Of a stretch of 64,000 bases of DNA, positions 29,631-39,768 are shown in pieces (the stretch's first letter is position 1; each line of letters begins with the position of its first letter). The position numbers and the translations under genes are program-made. Below the pieces are notes generated by a model that was not told the DNA's origin, did no database searches, and was given only the letters and a program-made list of their open reading frames with translations. The DNA is from Chlorobiaceae bacterium (GTDB lineage: Bacteria > Bacteroidota > Chlorobiia > Chlorobiales > Chlorobiaceae). The stretch lies in NCBI GenBank assembly GCA_013334225.1, contig JAAXXY010000011.1:1-64000 (forward strand). The letters run 5' to 3'.

Positions 29631-30494
29631 ATGAACCAGGAAGCTGAATCCATACAAACAGAAAATCCTGCCGGAGAAAACAGCCAGCCGGAGTCTGTTC
29701 TTTCTCCTGAAATGATGCCTGCTTCAAAAGGATCGGCTGAAACCCCTGAAGAAGTTGAAGATGAAAAAGGGCTGAATTTCATGGATCATCTCGAGGAGAT
29801 ACGCGGCCGATTGATTAAATCAGTCATCGCCCTTGCCGTTGCTACCTCTATATGCACCATTTATGCGGATTTTCTGGTGAACGAAATACTGATCGGGCCG
29901 ATGAAGCGCTTCAGCAGCGGCATCGTGCTGCAGAACCTCGTTCCATACGGTCAGCTTTCCCTCTATCTGCAGGTCGTGGTTTTTTCAGGTTTCATCATTT
30001 CATTTCCCTTCATCGCCTGGCAGATCTGGCAATTTGTTGCTCCCGGACTGCATGAGCATGAACGCAAAGCCGGCCGATTTTCCATCCTGTTCATCTCATT
30101 ATGTTTTTTTGCCGGCATAGCCTTCGGTTATTTTGTCTTTCTCCCGATAACGCTGCAGTTTTTTGCCAGCTTCGGCTCCCCTCTCATTAAAAACAATATT
30201 TCAATTCAGGATTATGTCAGCTTTTATACAGGTACGCTGCTGACAGCCGGATTTGTTTTCGAACTCCCCTTCATTTCATATGTGCTCTCGAAAATAGGAC
30301 TTCTCACACCTGCATTCATGAGGTTTTACCGGAAGCATGCCATTATTGCCCTGCTTGTTATCGCTGCAATCGTGACACCCTCGACCGACCTGGTTACCCA
30401 GCTCGTTATCGGTGTTCCCATGATCCTGCTCTATGAGATCAGCATTCTTATTTCAGCCCATGTCAACCGCAAGAATGCCGCACTGAAAACATAG
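29631..30494 (+). CDS. tatC: Sec-independent protein translocase TatC
   Basis: I start at MNQEAESIQTENPAG (287 aa); the longer track frame runs through the promoter region. After an acidic N-terminal tail of about 45 residues the protein shows the TatC signature MDHLEEIRGRLIKSVIA and six hydrophobic helices, with SFPFIAWQIWQFVAPGLHEHERK and FELPFISYVLSKIGLL. It is the twin-arginine signal receptor in the inner membrane. TatA/B is not in the window. The N-terminal extension is unusual compared with E. coli. Confidence 0.94.
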   Translation: MNQEAESIQTENPAGENSQPESVLSPEMMPASKGSAETPEEVEDEKGLNFMDHLEEIRGRLIKSVIALAVATSICTIYADFLVNEILIGPMKRFSSGIVLQNLVPYGQLSLYLQVVVFSGFIISFPFIAWQIWQFVAPGLHEHERKAGRFSILFISLCFFAGIAFGYFVFLPITLQFFASFGSPLIKNNISIQDYVSFYTGTLLTAGFVFELPFISYVLSKIGLLTPAFMRFYRKHAIIALLVIAAIVTPSTDLVTQLVIGVPMILLYEISILISAHVNRKNAALKT

Positions 30495-30501
30495 CTGCCG
30501 T

Positions 30502-31515
30502 ATGACAGATTATCCGAATCTTAAAGAAATTACCGTTCCGGGAACGATTCTTGCCGGAAACCCTCTCCACGATCCTGCTGAACGGCGCATACCGGTCTAT
30601 CTCCCCCCTTCCTACGATGGAAAGAAACGATTTCCTGTAATTTATCTTCTGGCAGGATTCGCATCTACCGGGCAGAGCTTCCTCAACTACAGTTTCGGAC
30701 GGCAGACCGTTCCTGAAATGGCACAATCCCTCATAAAGAACGGGATGATGAAGGAAGCAATCATTGTCATGCCCGACTGCATGACCCGCTACGGAGGTTC
30801 GCAGTACGTCGATTCGAATGCTACGGGCAATTACGAAACTTACCTTGTCGATGAAGTGGTTCCCTGTGTGGACCAGGTGCTTTCAACCATTCCTGAAAGA
30901 AACCATCGGGCACTTGCGGGAAAATCTTCAGGAGGGTTCGGCGCTCTCCGCATCGCCATGAGACATCCGGACAAATTTGCCGCAGCAGCCTGTCATAGCG
31001 GCGATATGGGTTTTGAACTCTGCTACAAACCAAATTTTCCGGTTGCCGCACGGATCCTGGAACAGTATCGCGGCAGCATTCCGGCTTTTCTGGATAATTA
31101 TGAAAAATCCCTGAAAAAGCCGTCGAGGGATTTTGCGCTGCTTGATATTATCGCCATGTCCGCCTCCTATTCTCCTGATCCGCAGAAAACTGCCCCTGAA
31201 AATATACACCTTCCTTTTGACCCCTATACTTGTGAAACGGTCCCGGAGGTATGGCAACGCTGGCTTTCTTTCGACCCGCTGGAGATGATCGAACAGGAAC
31301 GGTACCGTGAAGCTCTCCGCTCGCTCGCCTTGCTCTATCTCGATTGCGGCACCGCTGACGAGTATAACCTGCACTTCAGCCACAGAATTTTTTCCGCCAA
31401 AGCGGCTCGGTTCTCCATCGATCACCGGTACGAAGAATTCCCTGACTCTCATGCGAATACATCCTACCGCTATGCCGTCTCCCTGCCTGAACTTTCACAG
31501 GCCATCACGGGCTGA
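30502..31515 (+). CDS. esterase D/Fes-like alpha/beta hydrolase
   Basis: A 337-aa hydrolase of the esterase family. Motifs: RIPVYLPPSYDGKKRFPVIYLLAGFASTGQSF, nucleophile elbow AGKSSGGFGALRIAMRHPDKFAA, an aspartate in LLYLDCGTADEYN and a histidine in FPDSHANTSYRY. The GKSSGG elbow (GxSxGG) agrees with the group including S-formylglutathione hydrolase and enterochelin esterase-like proteins. Substrate unknown. It starts 7 nt after tatC and its end overlaps the convergent coaE by 21 nt. Confidence 0.82.
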   Translation: MTDYPNLKEITVPGTILAGNPLHDPAERRIPVYLPPSYDGKKRFPVIYLLAGFASTGQSFLNYSFGRQTVPEMAQSLIKNGMMKEAIIVMPDCMTRYGGSQYVDSNATGNYETYLVDEVVPCVDQVLSTIPERNHRALAGKSSGGFGALRIAMRHPDKFAAAACHSGDMGFELCYKPNFPVAARILEQYRGSIPAFLDNYEKSLKKPSRDFALLDIIAMSASYSPDPQKTAPENIHLPFDPYTCETVPEVWQRWLSFDPLEMIEQERYREALRSLALLYLDCGTADEYNLHFSHRIFSAKAARFSIDHRYEEFPDSHANTSYRYAVSLPELSQAITG

Positions 31516-32142
31516 ACCTGCTATTTTCGACAGTATTGCGTAAAGAGCGCCGGCCTGGGTTCTGAGCTCCTCTTCCGTCCCGTTGTTCGTAATGACAAAA
31601 TCGGCCTTTTCAGCCAGTTTTTCCTGAGGCCACTGCATGGAAATACGATCAGCTATTTCTTCGCAGCTGCCAAGTCCCTTTTTAACTGCACGATCGATTC
31701 TCCGATCTGTGTCGGCTGTTACGACCACGACAACATCGAGCCCTTTGTTTCCGCCCGATTCAAAGAGAATGGCTGCTTCCTTGACGAGAATGCGAACACC
31801 CTCTTCGGATGCTTTTGCAACGGCACGGTGGAACTCCCTGAAAACACCGGGATGAACAATGCTGTTCAGGGCTGCAAGCTTCTCTGGAGAAGAAAAAACG
31901 ACCGCGGCAATCTTTTTCCGGTCAGGAACCATTCTGCCTTTGGCGTCCGGAGCATAGATATCGTCTCCGAACAACGATTTGATGGATGCAACGATTTCCC
32001 GATCGTATACCTGAAGATCTTTTGCAACTCGGTCAGCTTCGAAAATTCTGCAGCCCAATTCCGAAAGATACCGGCATACCGTCGATTTCCCGCTTCCGAG
32101 ACCACCGGTGACGCCGACAAGCAGAGGTGATTTTCCTTTCAT
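31495..32142 (-). CDS. coaE: dephospho-CoA kinase
   Basis: A 215-aa P-loop kinase performing the last step of coenzyme A synthesis. The N-terminal GVTGGLGSGKSTVCRYLSELG carries the Walker A motif, followed by EADRVAKDLQ and LNSIVHPGVFREF, and the LID region ending with ADFVITNNGTEEEL, all characteristic. It overlaps the next minus-strand gene upstream (lipoprotein) by 4 nt and the convergent esterase by 21 nt. Confidence 0.94.
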   Translation of the reverse strand: MKGKSPLLVGVTGGLGSGKSTVCRYLSELGCRIFEADRVAKDLQVYDREIVASIKSLFGDDIYAPDAKGRMVPDRKKIAAVVFSSPEKLAALNSIVHPGVFREFHRAVAKASEEGVRILVKEAAILFESGGNKGLDVVVVVTADTDRRIDRAVKKGLGSCEEIADRISMQWPQEKLAEKADFVITNNGTEEELRTQAGALYAILSKIAGSARDGL

Positions 32143-32486
32143 TGACCGGAAGACTCCTGCTGCCGGATATGAAGCCTCACCTGGTCGAGCACGAGCTTCC
32201 AGCGTTCAGGGTTCAGTTTGTATGCATATATCTTCCGTTCCGCTTTCTCGCGGGTAAGTGAATGCCGGTCAAGGAGCGCATTGATATCGGCCGAGCCCAG
32301 TACAACCGGTATCGTACCTTCCTTCACGGCCGTCACTCCTGAATAGTGAAGATAATCGCTGTAAAAACCGGCAAACCGTATATCGTCATTGTCCAGAACC
32401 GTGGAAGATTCATCGAAGCATCCTGCAAGCGGAAAGGACAGGAACAGGAAAACAAATATTTTTCGGCAGATCAGGGTCAATTTCAT
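32139..32486 (-). CDS. small lipoprotein
   Basis: I choose MKLTLICRKIFVFLF as start, giving a clean lipoprotein signal peptide with lipobox LAGC; upstream in-frame starts (for example MNSSRIM) are possible but weaken it. The mature part is under 100 aa and contains GTIPVVLGSADINALLDRHSLTREKAERKIYAYKLNPERWKLVLDQ. No family recognised. The stop overlaps the coaE start by 4 nt. It is divergent from sodB. Confidence 0.65.
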   Translation of the reverse strand: MKLTLICRKIFVFLFLSFPLAGCFDESSTVLDNDDIRFAGFYSDYLHYSGVTAVKEGTIPVVLGSADINALLDRHSLTREKAERKIYAYKLNPERWKLVLDQVRLHIRQQESSGQ

Positions 32487-32637
32487 TATGCGGCTGCTAT
32501 TCATTTGATGGTTCATCATCCCGTACAAGATAAAAAACGATTTTTTGAAAATTCGAGAAACTAAATCAAGCCGCAACAAGTTTAACAGTTTAATTCTATC
32601 CTCATATCCTTTTTCAATCTTTAAATCTCTACATATC

Positions 32638-33240
32638 ATGGCTTACAAGCAACCAGCGCTTCCGTATGCTGAAAACGCGCTCGAACCGCATATTTCCGCT
32701 AAAACCATCTCGTTTCACTATGGGAAGCATCATGCAGCTTATGTAAACAATTTCAACAACCTTGCTGCAGGAACCCCGCTTGACGATCTGAGCATCGAAG
32801 ATGCAATTGCCCAAACCGCCAATGATCCGCAGAAAGTCGGAGTGTTCAACAATGCAGCCCAGGCCCTGAACCACACTTTTTACTGGAACTGCCTGAAACC
32901 TAATGGAGGAGGCGTCCCGACCGGAAACCTTGCCGACAAGATCACGGCTGATTTCGGAAGTTTCGACAAGTTCAGGGATGAACTTAAAAATGCCGCAGCC
33001 ACCCAGTTCGGAAGCGGATGGGCATGGCTGGTGCTCGATAACGGAACCCTTAAAGTCGTAAAAACCGGCAATGCACAGACACCGCTTACAAGCGGACAGG
33101 TGCCGATCCTTACCATCGATGTCTGGGAACATGCGTACTATCTCGATTACCAGAACCGCAGGCCCGATTACGTTGCCTCACTGATCGACAACCTGATCAA
33201 CTGGGATTTTGCCGAAAGCAATTTCAATGCCGCTCAATAA
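32638..33240 (+). CDS. sodB: superoxide dismutase [Fe/Mn]
   Basis: A 200-aa dismutase starting at MAYKQPALPYAENALEP. Metal ligands in the expected places: FHYGKHHAAYV, NHTFYWNCL, and DVWEHAYYLDYQN; the segment AATQFGSGWAWLV and overall sequence resemble the iron type. It removes superoxide in the cytoplasm, an oxygen-tolerance function in an anaerobe. Upstream start codons in the track ORF are in the promoter region. A terminator follows about 40 nt after the stop. Confidence 0.96.
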   Translation: MAYKQPALPYAENALEPHISAKTISFHYGKHHAAYVNNFNNLAAGTPLDDLSIEDAIAQTANDPQKVGVFNNAAQALNHTFYWNCLKPNGGGVPTGNLADKITADFGSFDKFRDELKNAAATQFGSGWAWLVLDNGTLKVVKTGNAQTPLTSGQVPILTIDVWEHAYYLDYQNRRPDYVASLIDNLINWDFAESNFNAAQ

Positions 33241-33277
33241 GGAAAGAGAGCCGAAAAGATTTATCTGTCAATGATAT

Positions 33278-33323
33278 CGAGGCTGTCCCGGAAGCAATAC
33301 CCTGGTCAGCCTCGCTTTTTTTT
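33278..33323 (+). terminator. intrinsic terminator after sodB
   Basis: CGAGGCTG ... CAGCCTCG with a 21-base loop followed by a long T run. It ends the sodB transcript and abuts the convergent lipoprotein gene. Confidence 0.75.
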
Positions 33324-33326
33324 CTG

Positions 33327-34190
33327 TCACATCCAGGGAAGGATGCGCGCATCATCGAGACTGATAACCCTCGCTTTTTTGGGCAGAGATAATTTCAGGG
33401 GAATTGTGGTCGACTTCAGCACCCTTTCATCATAGGCTATCACAAGCTGATTTTCTTTTTGTCCCTCATCAGAGTCCCTGAAAAGGATCATCTCTATTTT
33501 CTTTGGAACCAGCACGCTTCGTCCATCTACCTTGCATATTTCGAAATCCCTGAAATGCAATTCGGTTTTGGCACTGCCGGAACTGTTCCTGAGAATGAGG
33601 GCACTGAGTGTTTTGTTCGATGGATCGATTATCACTTCTTTGGTGCCAGCCTGAGTGTCAAGTGTAAAAAGAAGCTTTCCCGATCCTTTCCTGACTGATT
33701 TTATGGCACTTTCCGGTTCAGTTATCCTGACAAGGCCGAGCAGGGTTTCCGAAAGCAGCCTGTAACCCGAATTCACTCCGAGCATTTTCTCGATATTCCT
33801 GTCGCTGTTGCTTCCGAGAAACAACCTGTTGTTCAGCATATCGTGAACAAAAAGGGAATCCCTTCGGAAAAACATGTCCGCAACCGGCCAGTTGAGCAAA
33901 CCGGAACTTACGATCATCCGGGCCTCTTTTCCCCTGTTGAGCTGAATGTTGCAGAACAAACGATCCTTTCGTTTCGGAGTTTTGATCCAGACATCGGCAT
34001 ATCCATCGAGAGAGCCGATAAACGGCGAAGCTTTAGCGACTTCGCGATACAATGCGGCATATTCAGGACTCAGTACAGTATGTTCAACCGGGATCTCTTC
34101 CTTGCTGACTGTCTGAAACCGCGCACAGCCGGACATCAGGAAAAGCAGCAGCAAAGCCGCTGAAAACAATATTCCTCTCTTTTTCCTCAT
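33327..34190 (-). CDS. DUF4292-like lipoprotein (LolB-like fold candidate)
   Basis: Starting at MRKKRGILFSAALLLLFLMSGC gives a strong lipoprotein signal peptide; the track start is five codons upstream. The mature protein is about 265 aa, and the features SLDGYADVWIKTPKRKDRLFCNIQLNRGKEARMIVSSGL and LFLGSNSDRNIEKMLGV fit the DUF4292 group of Bacteroidota/Chlorobi, which is structurally related to LolA/LolB lipoprotein carriers. A role in outer-membrane lipoprotein handling is plausible but inferred. Confidence 0.75.
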   Translation of the reverse strand: MRKKRGILFSAALLLLFLMSGCARFQTVSKEEIPVEHTVLSPEYAALYREVAKASPFIGSLDGYADVWIKTPKRKDRLFCNIQLNRGKEARMIVSSGLLNWPVADMFFRRDSLFVHDMLNNRLFLGSNSDRNIEKMLGVNSGYRLLSETLLGLVRITEPESAIKSVRKGSGKLLFTLDTQAGTKEVIIDPSNKTLSALILRNSSGSAKTELHFRDFEICKVDGRSVLVPKKIEMILFRDSDEGQKENQLVIAYDERVLKSTTIPLKLSLPKKARVISLDDARILPWM

Positions 34191-34409
34191 TATTCTCTGA
34201 AGCAATTAATGCAGCTTTATTTCCGTCCGACATGCAGCCGGTTTTCCGTTAAAATAAAAACATTTACCTTGCACCTCCATAAAATCGGGCTTATGCTGCG
34301 ACTTTAGCCACCTTTTCCCGAAGTCCGTAAATCAACAGTTGCACGGCCATGAAAAATTCAGTTTAATGTAACATCATGTCATTCAATTCAACAATCTCAT
34401 TTTCATTCC

Positions 34410-35591
34410 ATGCACTCTCTCTACCTTAAACCGAAAGAACATCACCGTATCCAGAAAGGACATCTCTGGGTGTTCAGCAATGAACTTGAGAACGTACCAC
34501 ACGATATCGCGGCAGGTGAGACCGTAAAACTCTTCACCCATGACAAAAAATTTCTCGGGACAGGTTTTTTCAATCCGGGCTCGCTCATTTCCTTCAGGCT
34601 CATTTCACGGAACGACGAGCTGCCCGACAAGGATTTTTTCAGAAGAAAGATAGTTGAAGCTCTCAGGTTGCGTGACAAAATCTACAGGGACGACGACACC
34701 AATGCCTACCGCATTGTTCATGGTGAATCAGATGGTCTGCCTGGACTTGTCATCGACCGCTTCAACCGGGCCGTTGTACTTCAGGCTTTTTCAGCAGGGA
34801 TGGACAGGCATCTGCCCCTTGTTTCCGAAGTCCTTCAGGAACTTCTTGATCCGGAAGTGATCGTAGTCCGAAACGAATCGGTGCTGAGAGAACTCGAAGG
34901 CCTGCCGATCTACAAGGACATTATCAAGGGTGAACGTCCGGGTTGCATTCAAACAATTCACGATGCAGGCATCAGCTTCGAAGTTGATCTGTTTGAAGGA
35001 CAGAAGACCGGCTTTTTTCTCGACCAGAGGGAAAACCGCCGCATCATCAGAAAGTTTTCCGATGGGGCCGATGTGCTTGACGTTTTCACGAACGATGGAG
35101 GGTTCGCCCTCAATGCGCTATACGGAGGAGCGAAATCTGCCATTCTGCTCGATTCGTCGCAGGATGCGCTGCAGCGTGCCGAACGCAACGCGAGGCTCAA
35201 TAACTTCAAGGAATACAGCCTTGTCGTTTCCGACGCTTTCGATATGCTTGAAGAGATGGTTAAAGCTCAGGAGACATTCGATCTTGTCGTTCTCGATCCT
35301 CCGAGTTTCACAAAAAGCCGCAAAAACCTTCCTGCCGCTCTCAAAGCCTACAAAAAGCTCAACAGGCTCGGCCTGCAGCTCCTGAAAAGCGGCGGTTTTC
35401 TTGCAACGGCGTCATGCAGTCATCATGTCCCGGAAGAGGACTTCCTGCAGAGCGTTCACCAGGCGGCTCTCGCTGAAGGATGCCAGCTTCGCATGATTTA
35501 CCGGAACTCGCAGCCGTTCGACCATCCCGTGCTGCTCGCCATGCCTGAAACAGGATACCTCAAGTTCGCCTGTTTCTACGTGACGCGCTGA
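34410..35591 (+). CDS. class I SAM-dependent rRNA methyltransferase, RlmI/YccW family
   Basis: A 393-aa protein with an N-terminal PUA domain ([17 protein letters not shown]), the RlmI-family [15 protein letters not shown] segment, a SAM-binding region [21 protein letters not shown], and the catalytic region [13 protein letters not shown] with a downstream cysteine in ASCSHHV. RlmI of E. coli methylates C1962 of 23S rRNA; family members in other phyla may act on other cytosines. Single gene on the plus strand. Confidence 0.9.
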   Translation: MHSLYLKPKEHHRIQKGHLWVFSNELENVPHDIAAGETVKLFTHDKKFLGTGFFNPGSLISFRLISRNDELPDKDFFRRKIVEALRLRDKIYRDDDTNAYRIVHGESDGLPGLVIDRFNRAVVLQAFSAGMDRHLPLVSEVLQELLDPEVIVVRNESVLRELEGLPIYKDIIKGERPGCIQTIHDAGISFEVDLFEGQKTGFFLDQRENRRIIRKFSDGADVLDVFTNDGGFALNALYGGAKSAILLDSSQDALQRAERNARLNNFKEYSLVVSDAFDMLEEMVKAQETFDLVVLDPPSFTKSRKNLPAALKAYKKLNRLGLQLLKSGGFLATASCSHHVPEEDFLQSVHQAALAEGCQLRMIYRNSQPFDHPVLLAMPETGYLKFACFYVTR

Positions 35592-35613
35592 CGAATGCTT
35601 GCTGACGTCCGGA

Positions 35614-36195
35614 TCACTTTCTAAAATCCCTGATCAGATCGTAAACCTCCCGCCATGATGCAGCCCTCGGGCCTGCAATATGGCGGTTGGTGCTGTTGGC
35701 GAAACAGATCGTGAACAATCCTTTCTCCCGGAGCTGCGTAATGTTGTCCGGCGTATCCTCGACATAGATATCGGCACCGACTTGCTCTTTCTCTTTCATG
35801 AAACAGAGATCCCAGTATGGAATTCCGTGGCTGTCGAGCCAGTCGACGGTCTGCTGAACCGCCGAAGCATGAAAATAATGGATGAACAGGCGGTGGGTGA
35901 TGATCCTTATCCGGTAGCCTTCATCCGAAAGCATGCGAAGGTACTTGCGGGCCCCCGGTATCATGGGCATGGTTTTGAAAAGCTCGCGCTGCGTCACCGC
36001 GAAACGGTGGAGGCTTTCATACTGGCTCCTGTCGGTTATCCCCCATTCGGACAAACCATAGGAGACCTCTGCAGATAGCTCACCGGGCGTGCATTCGAAC
36101 CACTCAGCGGCGATCTCCCTCATGCGCGCATAGAAATCGGCGCACACACCGTCGAGATCGACTCCGATAACGGTTTTCGGTTTTTCCTTCATCAC
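35614..36195 (-). CDS. HAD-superfamily nucleotidase (NT5C-like)
   Basis: A 193-aa HAD hydrolase. Motif I is [11 protein letters not shown], the threonine of motif II lies in IITHR, and the motif III/IV segment is [12 protein letters not shown]. The helical cap and length match the 5'(3')-deoxyribonucleotidase-like group (COG5663). It probably dephosphorylates a nucleotide, perhaps for pool sanitation. It lies 30 nt downstream of the thioredoxin-TPR gene on the same strand. Confidence 0.8.
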   Translation of the reverse strand: MMKEKPKTVIGVDLDGVCADFYARMREIAAEWFECTPGELSAEVSYGLSEWGITDRSQYESLHRFAVTQRELFKTMPMIPGARKYLRMLSDEGYRIRIITHRLFIHYFHASAVQQTVDWLDSHGIPYWDLCFMKEKEQVGADIYVEDTPDNITQLREKGLFTICFANSTNRHIAGPRAASWREVYDLIRDFRK

Positions 36196-36225
36196 TCCGG
36201 CTTAACTGGTTATCACTCCTGTCAT

Positions 36226-37032
36226 TCAGAATGCGCGGTCGAAACTTCTGCGGTGCTTCATGGTAATCTCATGCTCTTCACCAAGAAAACGGAAAATCGC
36301 TATGCACGCTTTCCGTGATCCGTCATCATCATAGTAGCGGTTCTCTTTCAGTACACCGATAAAACGCTCGATAGCTCCGTCGAAATCCTCCTGCCGAAGC
36401 TTGCTGATCGCCTCAAGATACTCTTTTTTTGCAGTATCTTCCTCAAATATTGAAGGGTCAAGGGTAATGAGCCTTCCAATCGTCCTGATCGTCTCTGAAA
36501 GGCTCGCATACTGAGGCTCATGTTCGAGAAATGCACAGAGACGGAGAGCCTCTTCAGTATGGGAAAAGAGGTAGACCCTTGCCAGAAGCGATATGACCTG
36601 AAGGTTCTCCGGCTCTTTATGCAGCACACCTTCGAGAAGTACCGCCGCTTTTGAAGGCTCGCCCTGAAGCATGCAGTTCATGGCTGCCTCTATATCCTTT
36701 TCGTAAGGGCTTGGAACGGCTTTTTTAAGCCACTCCTGCAACTGGTATTCCGGAAGGGCGCCGGAGAATTCATCGATTACCACACCATCGACAAAAAGCT
36801 TCACATTCGGTATACTCCTCACCTTGAAGTTTGCTGCTATGTCCTGGTGTTCTTCGGTATCGATCTTTACCAGCTCCCATCTGTCTGTGTTGCTGGCTGC
36901 GAGTTTTTCGAGGAGAGGAGCGAGCATCCTGCAGGGTGCGCACCACTCCGCCCAGAAATCAACAAGTACAGGAATTTCCCTGCTGCGCTCTATAACGTCG
37001 TGCTGAAAATCCAGCTTCTTTTCTGCGTTCAT
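36226..37032 (-). CDS. thioredoxin-TPR protein (YbbN/CnoX-like)
   Basis: I start at MNAEKKLDFQHDVIERS (268 aa); the track's 47 additional codons translate the inverted-repeat element at 37113 and cannot be original. The thioredoxin domain at the N-terminus has an intact WCAPC active site and the cis-proline in RSIPNVKLF, and is followed by a tetratricopeptide region (LQGEPSKAAVLLEGVLHKEP and EAISKLRQEDFDGAIERF). Unlike E. coli YbbN, which lacks the second cysteine, redox activity is possible here. Probably a chaperone/holdase linked to oxidative stress. Confidence 0.87.
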   Translation of the reverse strand: MNAEKKLDFQHDVIERSREIPVLVDFWAEWCAPCRMLAPLLEKLAASNTDRWELVKIDTEEHQDIAANFKVRSIPNVKLFVDGVVIDEFSGALPEYQLQEWLKKAVPSPYEKDIEAAMNCMLQGEPSKAAVLLEGVLHKEPENLQVISLLARVYLFSHTEEALRLCAFLEHEPQYASLSETIRTIGRLITLDPSIFEEDTAKKEYLEAISKLRQEDFDGAIERFIGVLKENRYYDDDGSRKACIAIFRFLGEEHEITMKHRRSFDRAF

Positions 37033-37112
37033 GTTGGCAATTATCCGTAAATGGTTCTTTATAAAAGTTATGAACCTGATCGGTTCTTGTGAATATCCTT
37101 GTCGGAAGTTCT

Positions 37113-37403
37113 TGTTACTCCTGCTATTAAAACTTTCAATTCTGGTTGGAAACAATAGCTCATATTTTGTCATTCTGAGCCCCCTGTATCCGGCCGCTAC
37201 CGCACACGGACCATGAACAACAAATCAGTGAATTTTGGTCAGTGAATATGCTGAAAGCAGTACTTGTTCATGGAAAGCAAAGCGAAGAATCCATAAATTA
37301 TTGAATAATAATAAAATGGATTCTTCATTCCGCTACGCTTCATTACGGAATGACAGACCAGATGCATGTATTTCCTTGCGACTTATTATTGCCAGATCAA
37401 TAA
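37113..37403 (+). mobile_element. MITE-like element with an inserted ~105-bp module
   Basis: Same ends and centre as the 26.7-kb copy (starts TTGTTACTCCTGC, ends GCCAGATCAATAA; central AATGGATTCTTCATTCCGCT). Between TCATTCTGAG and GAAGAATCC it carries about 105 extra bases (TCCGGCCGCTACCGCACACG...) that are also found in the truncated copy at 16 kb. It lies right upstream of the thioredoxin-TPR gene. Confidence 0.82.
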
Positions 37404-37646
37404 GTCATGCAGGTCGTATCGGACCAAATTTCACAAGTATCTCCAACAAGTATACGCATGATTTTAACAATCAGCATGATAAAACGGAATAATTGCCTGG
37501 AAGGATTTTACAACGGAAAATCGTCAGCTGCTGAAGTACAGGTGCAGTTTCACTGACTCCTGCTGTCCGGATGCTGGCAGCTCAGCAAATGCAACCGCGA
37601 AACGTTGCCGCAGGGTACATTGAACCGGGTGGGATATGAAATAAAG
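37404..37646. other. non-coding stretch
   Basis: About 240 bases between the repeated element and the end of the hcp operon. I find no open frame of substance, RNA gene or further repeat in it. Confidence 0.4.
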
Positions 37647-37668
37647 AAGGGGGCTTTTTCGGCCCCCT
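37647..37668 (-). terminator. stem-loop terminator after hcp
   Basis: On the minus strand GGGGGC-cgaaaaa-GCCCCC followed by TTCTTTATTTC. GC-rich stem with a moderately T-rich tail just beyond the hcp stop codon. Confidence 0.6.
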
Positions 37669-37683
37669 CCATGTATAGATGCT

Positions 37684-39312
37684 TCAGGCTCCGGCCATCA
37701 TCGCTTCGATATCTCCGGTAACGGTACCGATTGGTTTGATGCCGAATTTCTCGACAAGCACCGCAGCCACGTTCGGAGTGAGGAACTCGGGTAGTGTAGG
37801 CCCGAGCCTGATTCCCTTGACGCCAAGATAGAGCAGGGCGAGCAGAACCGTAACGGCTTTCTGTTCATACCAGGCGATATCGAAGGAAATCGGCAGGTCA
37901 TTGATATCCTCGAGACCGAATACCTCCTTGAGTTTCAGCGCTATGACGGCCAGCGAATAGGAATCGTTGCACTGACCGGCATCGAGCACACGAGGAATGC
38001 CGCCGATATCACCGAGCTCGAGCTTGTTGTAACGGTACTTCGCACATCCTGCTGTCAGGATCACGGTATCTTCCGGAAGTCCGGATGCGACATCGGTGTA
38101 GTACTGCCTTGAATTCTGCCGGCCGTCGCACCCTGCCATGACGACAAACCGCTTGATGGCGCCGGATTTCACAGCACCGACAACCTTGTCTGCAAGGGCG
38201 AGCACCTGGTTATGCGCAAAACCGCCGACAATCGTGCCGTTCTCGATCTCCTTCGGCGGCTGGCAGTTTTTTGCAAGTTCAACAAGAGGCGAGAAATCCT
38301 TGCTGCCGCCTTCCGGTCTCGCCGGTATATGCCTCAGCCCCGGGTAACCTGCCATTCCGGTCGTGAACATCCGGTTCCGGTAGGCTTCTTTTACTGGCAC
38401 GATACAGTTCGTGGTCATGAGAACAGGGCCGTTGAACGAATCGAACTCCCTGTCCTGTGACCACCAGGAGTTGCCGTAGTTGCCCACGAAATGCGTGTAT
38501 TTCTTGAATGCAGGATAATAGTGCGCCGGAAGCATTTCGCAGTGTGTATAGACATCGATGCCGGTTCCTTCCGTCTGCCTGAGCAGATCTTCAAGGTCGC
38601 GCAGATCGTGGCCTGAAACGAGGATGCCGGGGCGGTTTCCGACACCCGTCTTCACAGTCGTGATGACAGGGTTGCCGTAGGTTTCGGTATTTGCCCTGTC
38701 GAGCAGAGCCATAGCCTTGACGGCCGCTGCACCGGTTTCAAGGACGAGCGCTGTCAATTCATCGGCATCGAGCGTTTTTGCAATCGCACCAAGTCCCTTG
38801 ATATAAAAAACATAGATATCGTCATCGTGGTAGCCAAGCACCGCAGCATGATCGGTATAGGCGGCAAGACCTTTAATACCGTAAAGCACAAGGCTTTTCA
38901 GTGACTGCAGATCCTCGTTCGCACTGAGGTTTTCGATCCCCGTGGTCATAGCTTTCAGAAGAAAATCCTCCTTCGTGCTGCCGTTCCAGCGTACCGCATC
39001 GTAATCCGGAACCTGGGCGAGCGATGTCTTCAGTTCGTCACGCATGGCAAGCGTCTTCCTGATCTGACAGACAATGGCTTCATCGTCGAAATTGGTGTTG
39101 GTAACGGTCACGAACAGCGATTCACTGATGAGCTGGCCAACCGTTCTCGAAACGCTTCCCGCAAGCTCGCCTGCGACAAGTGCAAGCCCTTCGCAGGCAT
39201 ATACCAGCACATCCTGAAGTTTCGCCGTCATTTCATCCTTGCCGCAAACGCCTCTCGCTATACATCCGGTTCCCCTGATGCTTTCCTGGCACTGGTCACA
39301 ATACATTCCCAT
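37684..39312 (-). CDS. hcp: hydroxylamine reductase / hybrid cluster protein
   Basis: A 542-aa Hcp with the N-terminal cysteine set [19 protein letters not shown] (C-x2-C-x8-C-x5-C), the arrangement of the [4Fe-4S] class found in strict anaerobes, and the downstream ligands of the hybrid Fe-S-O cluster ([41 protein letters not shown]). It reduces NO and hydroxylamine in the cytoplasm and is linked to S-nitrosylation. Last gene of an operon headed by an Rrf2 regulator, with a ferredoxin-like and a TPR protein between. Confidence 0.95.
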   Translation of the reverse strand: MGMYCDQCQESIRGTGCIARGVCGKDEMTAKLQDVLVYACEGLALVAGELAGSVSRTVGQLISESLFVTVTNTNFDDEAIVCQIRKTLAMRDELKTSLAQVPDYDAVRWNGSTKEDFLLKAMTTGIENLSANEDLQSLKSLVLYGIKGLAAYTDHAAVLGYHDDDIYVFYIKGLGAIAKTLDADELTALVLETGAAAVKAMALLDRANTETYGNPVITTVKTGVGNRPGILVSGHDLRDLEDLLRQTEGTGIDVYTHCEMLPAHYYPAFKKYTHFVGNYGNSWWSQDREFDSFNGPVLMTTNCIVPVKEAYRNRMFTTGMAGYPGLRHIPARPEGGSKDFSPLVELAKNCQPPKEIENGTIVGGFAHNQVLALADKVVGAVKSGAIKRFVVMAGCDGRQNSRQYYTDVASGLPEDTVILTAGCAKYRYNKLELGDIGGIPRVLDAGQCNDSYSLAVIALKLKEVFGLEDINDLPISFDIAWYEQKAVTVLLALLYLGVKGIRLGPTLPEFLTPNVAAVLVEKFGIKPIGTVTGDIEAMMAGA

Positions 39313-39317
39313 ATCAA

Positions 39318-39746
39318 TTACTCCTTCGTTTTTTGTTTTTGTGTCTGAAGGCTGCAGAGGGCCGCCATTTTCCTGTCCCAGGCAGCCTCTTCCACATCGC
39401 CTTTTTTATCCTTCAACTGAGCCCTGTTCAGATAAGCTGAACGCAGCAGTCGCCTGTTGTTCGGCTTTCTCGATATGATCTCGGTAAAATCCCCGATCGC
39501 CCCTTCGATATCCCCTTTTTCCATTCTCGCAATTCCACGATTGCCATAAGCGGTGATCATCTCCCGAAACCGGAGGCCGATCTTAAGGGCCATGGTGAAA
39601 TCCTTGATCGCCCCTTCGAAATCGCCGCTGCAGCTTCTGGCATTCGCCCTGTCATAGAACGCTTCGGCATTGTCGGGATGTTCCTCAATGATCCGGCTGA
39701 TCTCTTCGACACTGCCGCGGTACCCGCCAAGTGCATCTTTCAGCAT
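39318..39746 (-). CDS. TPR-repeat protein of the hcp operon
   Basis: A 142-aa protein if started at [15 protein letters not shown] (22 codons inside the track ORF, where the preceding gene leaves a 22-nt gap). It consists of about three tetratricopeptide repeats: [54 protein letters not shown] and [21 protein letters not shown]. No enzyme motif. It begins between the 4Fe-4S protein and hcp, with 5 nt to hcp, so it is probably an assembly or interaction partner of Hcp. Placement in the operon is the main clue. Confidence 0.75.
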   Translation of the reverse strand: MLKDALGGYRGSVEEISRIIEEHPDNAEAFYDRANARSCSGDFEGAIKDFTMALKIGLRFREMITAYGNRGIARMEKGDIEGAIGDFTEIISRKPNNRRLLRSAYLNRAQLKDKKGDVEEAAWDRKMAALCSLQTQKQKTKE

Positions 39747-39768
39747 GTCTCCTCCCCTCTTTTCATCT

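Noticed and set aside
37033-37173. N-terminal extension of the thioredoxin-TPR protein
   Set aside because: It is derived partly from the inverted repeat element at 37113, and the MNAEKK start gives a normal thioredoxin N-terminus.
37235-37492. 85-aa ORF
   Set aside because: Translation of the dispersed element and its inserted module, not a gene.
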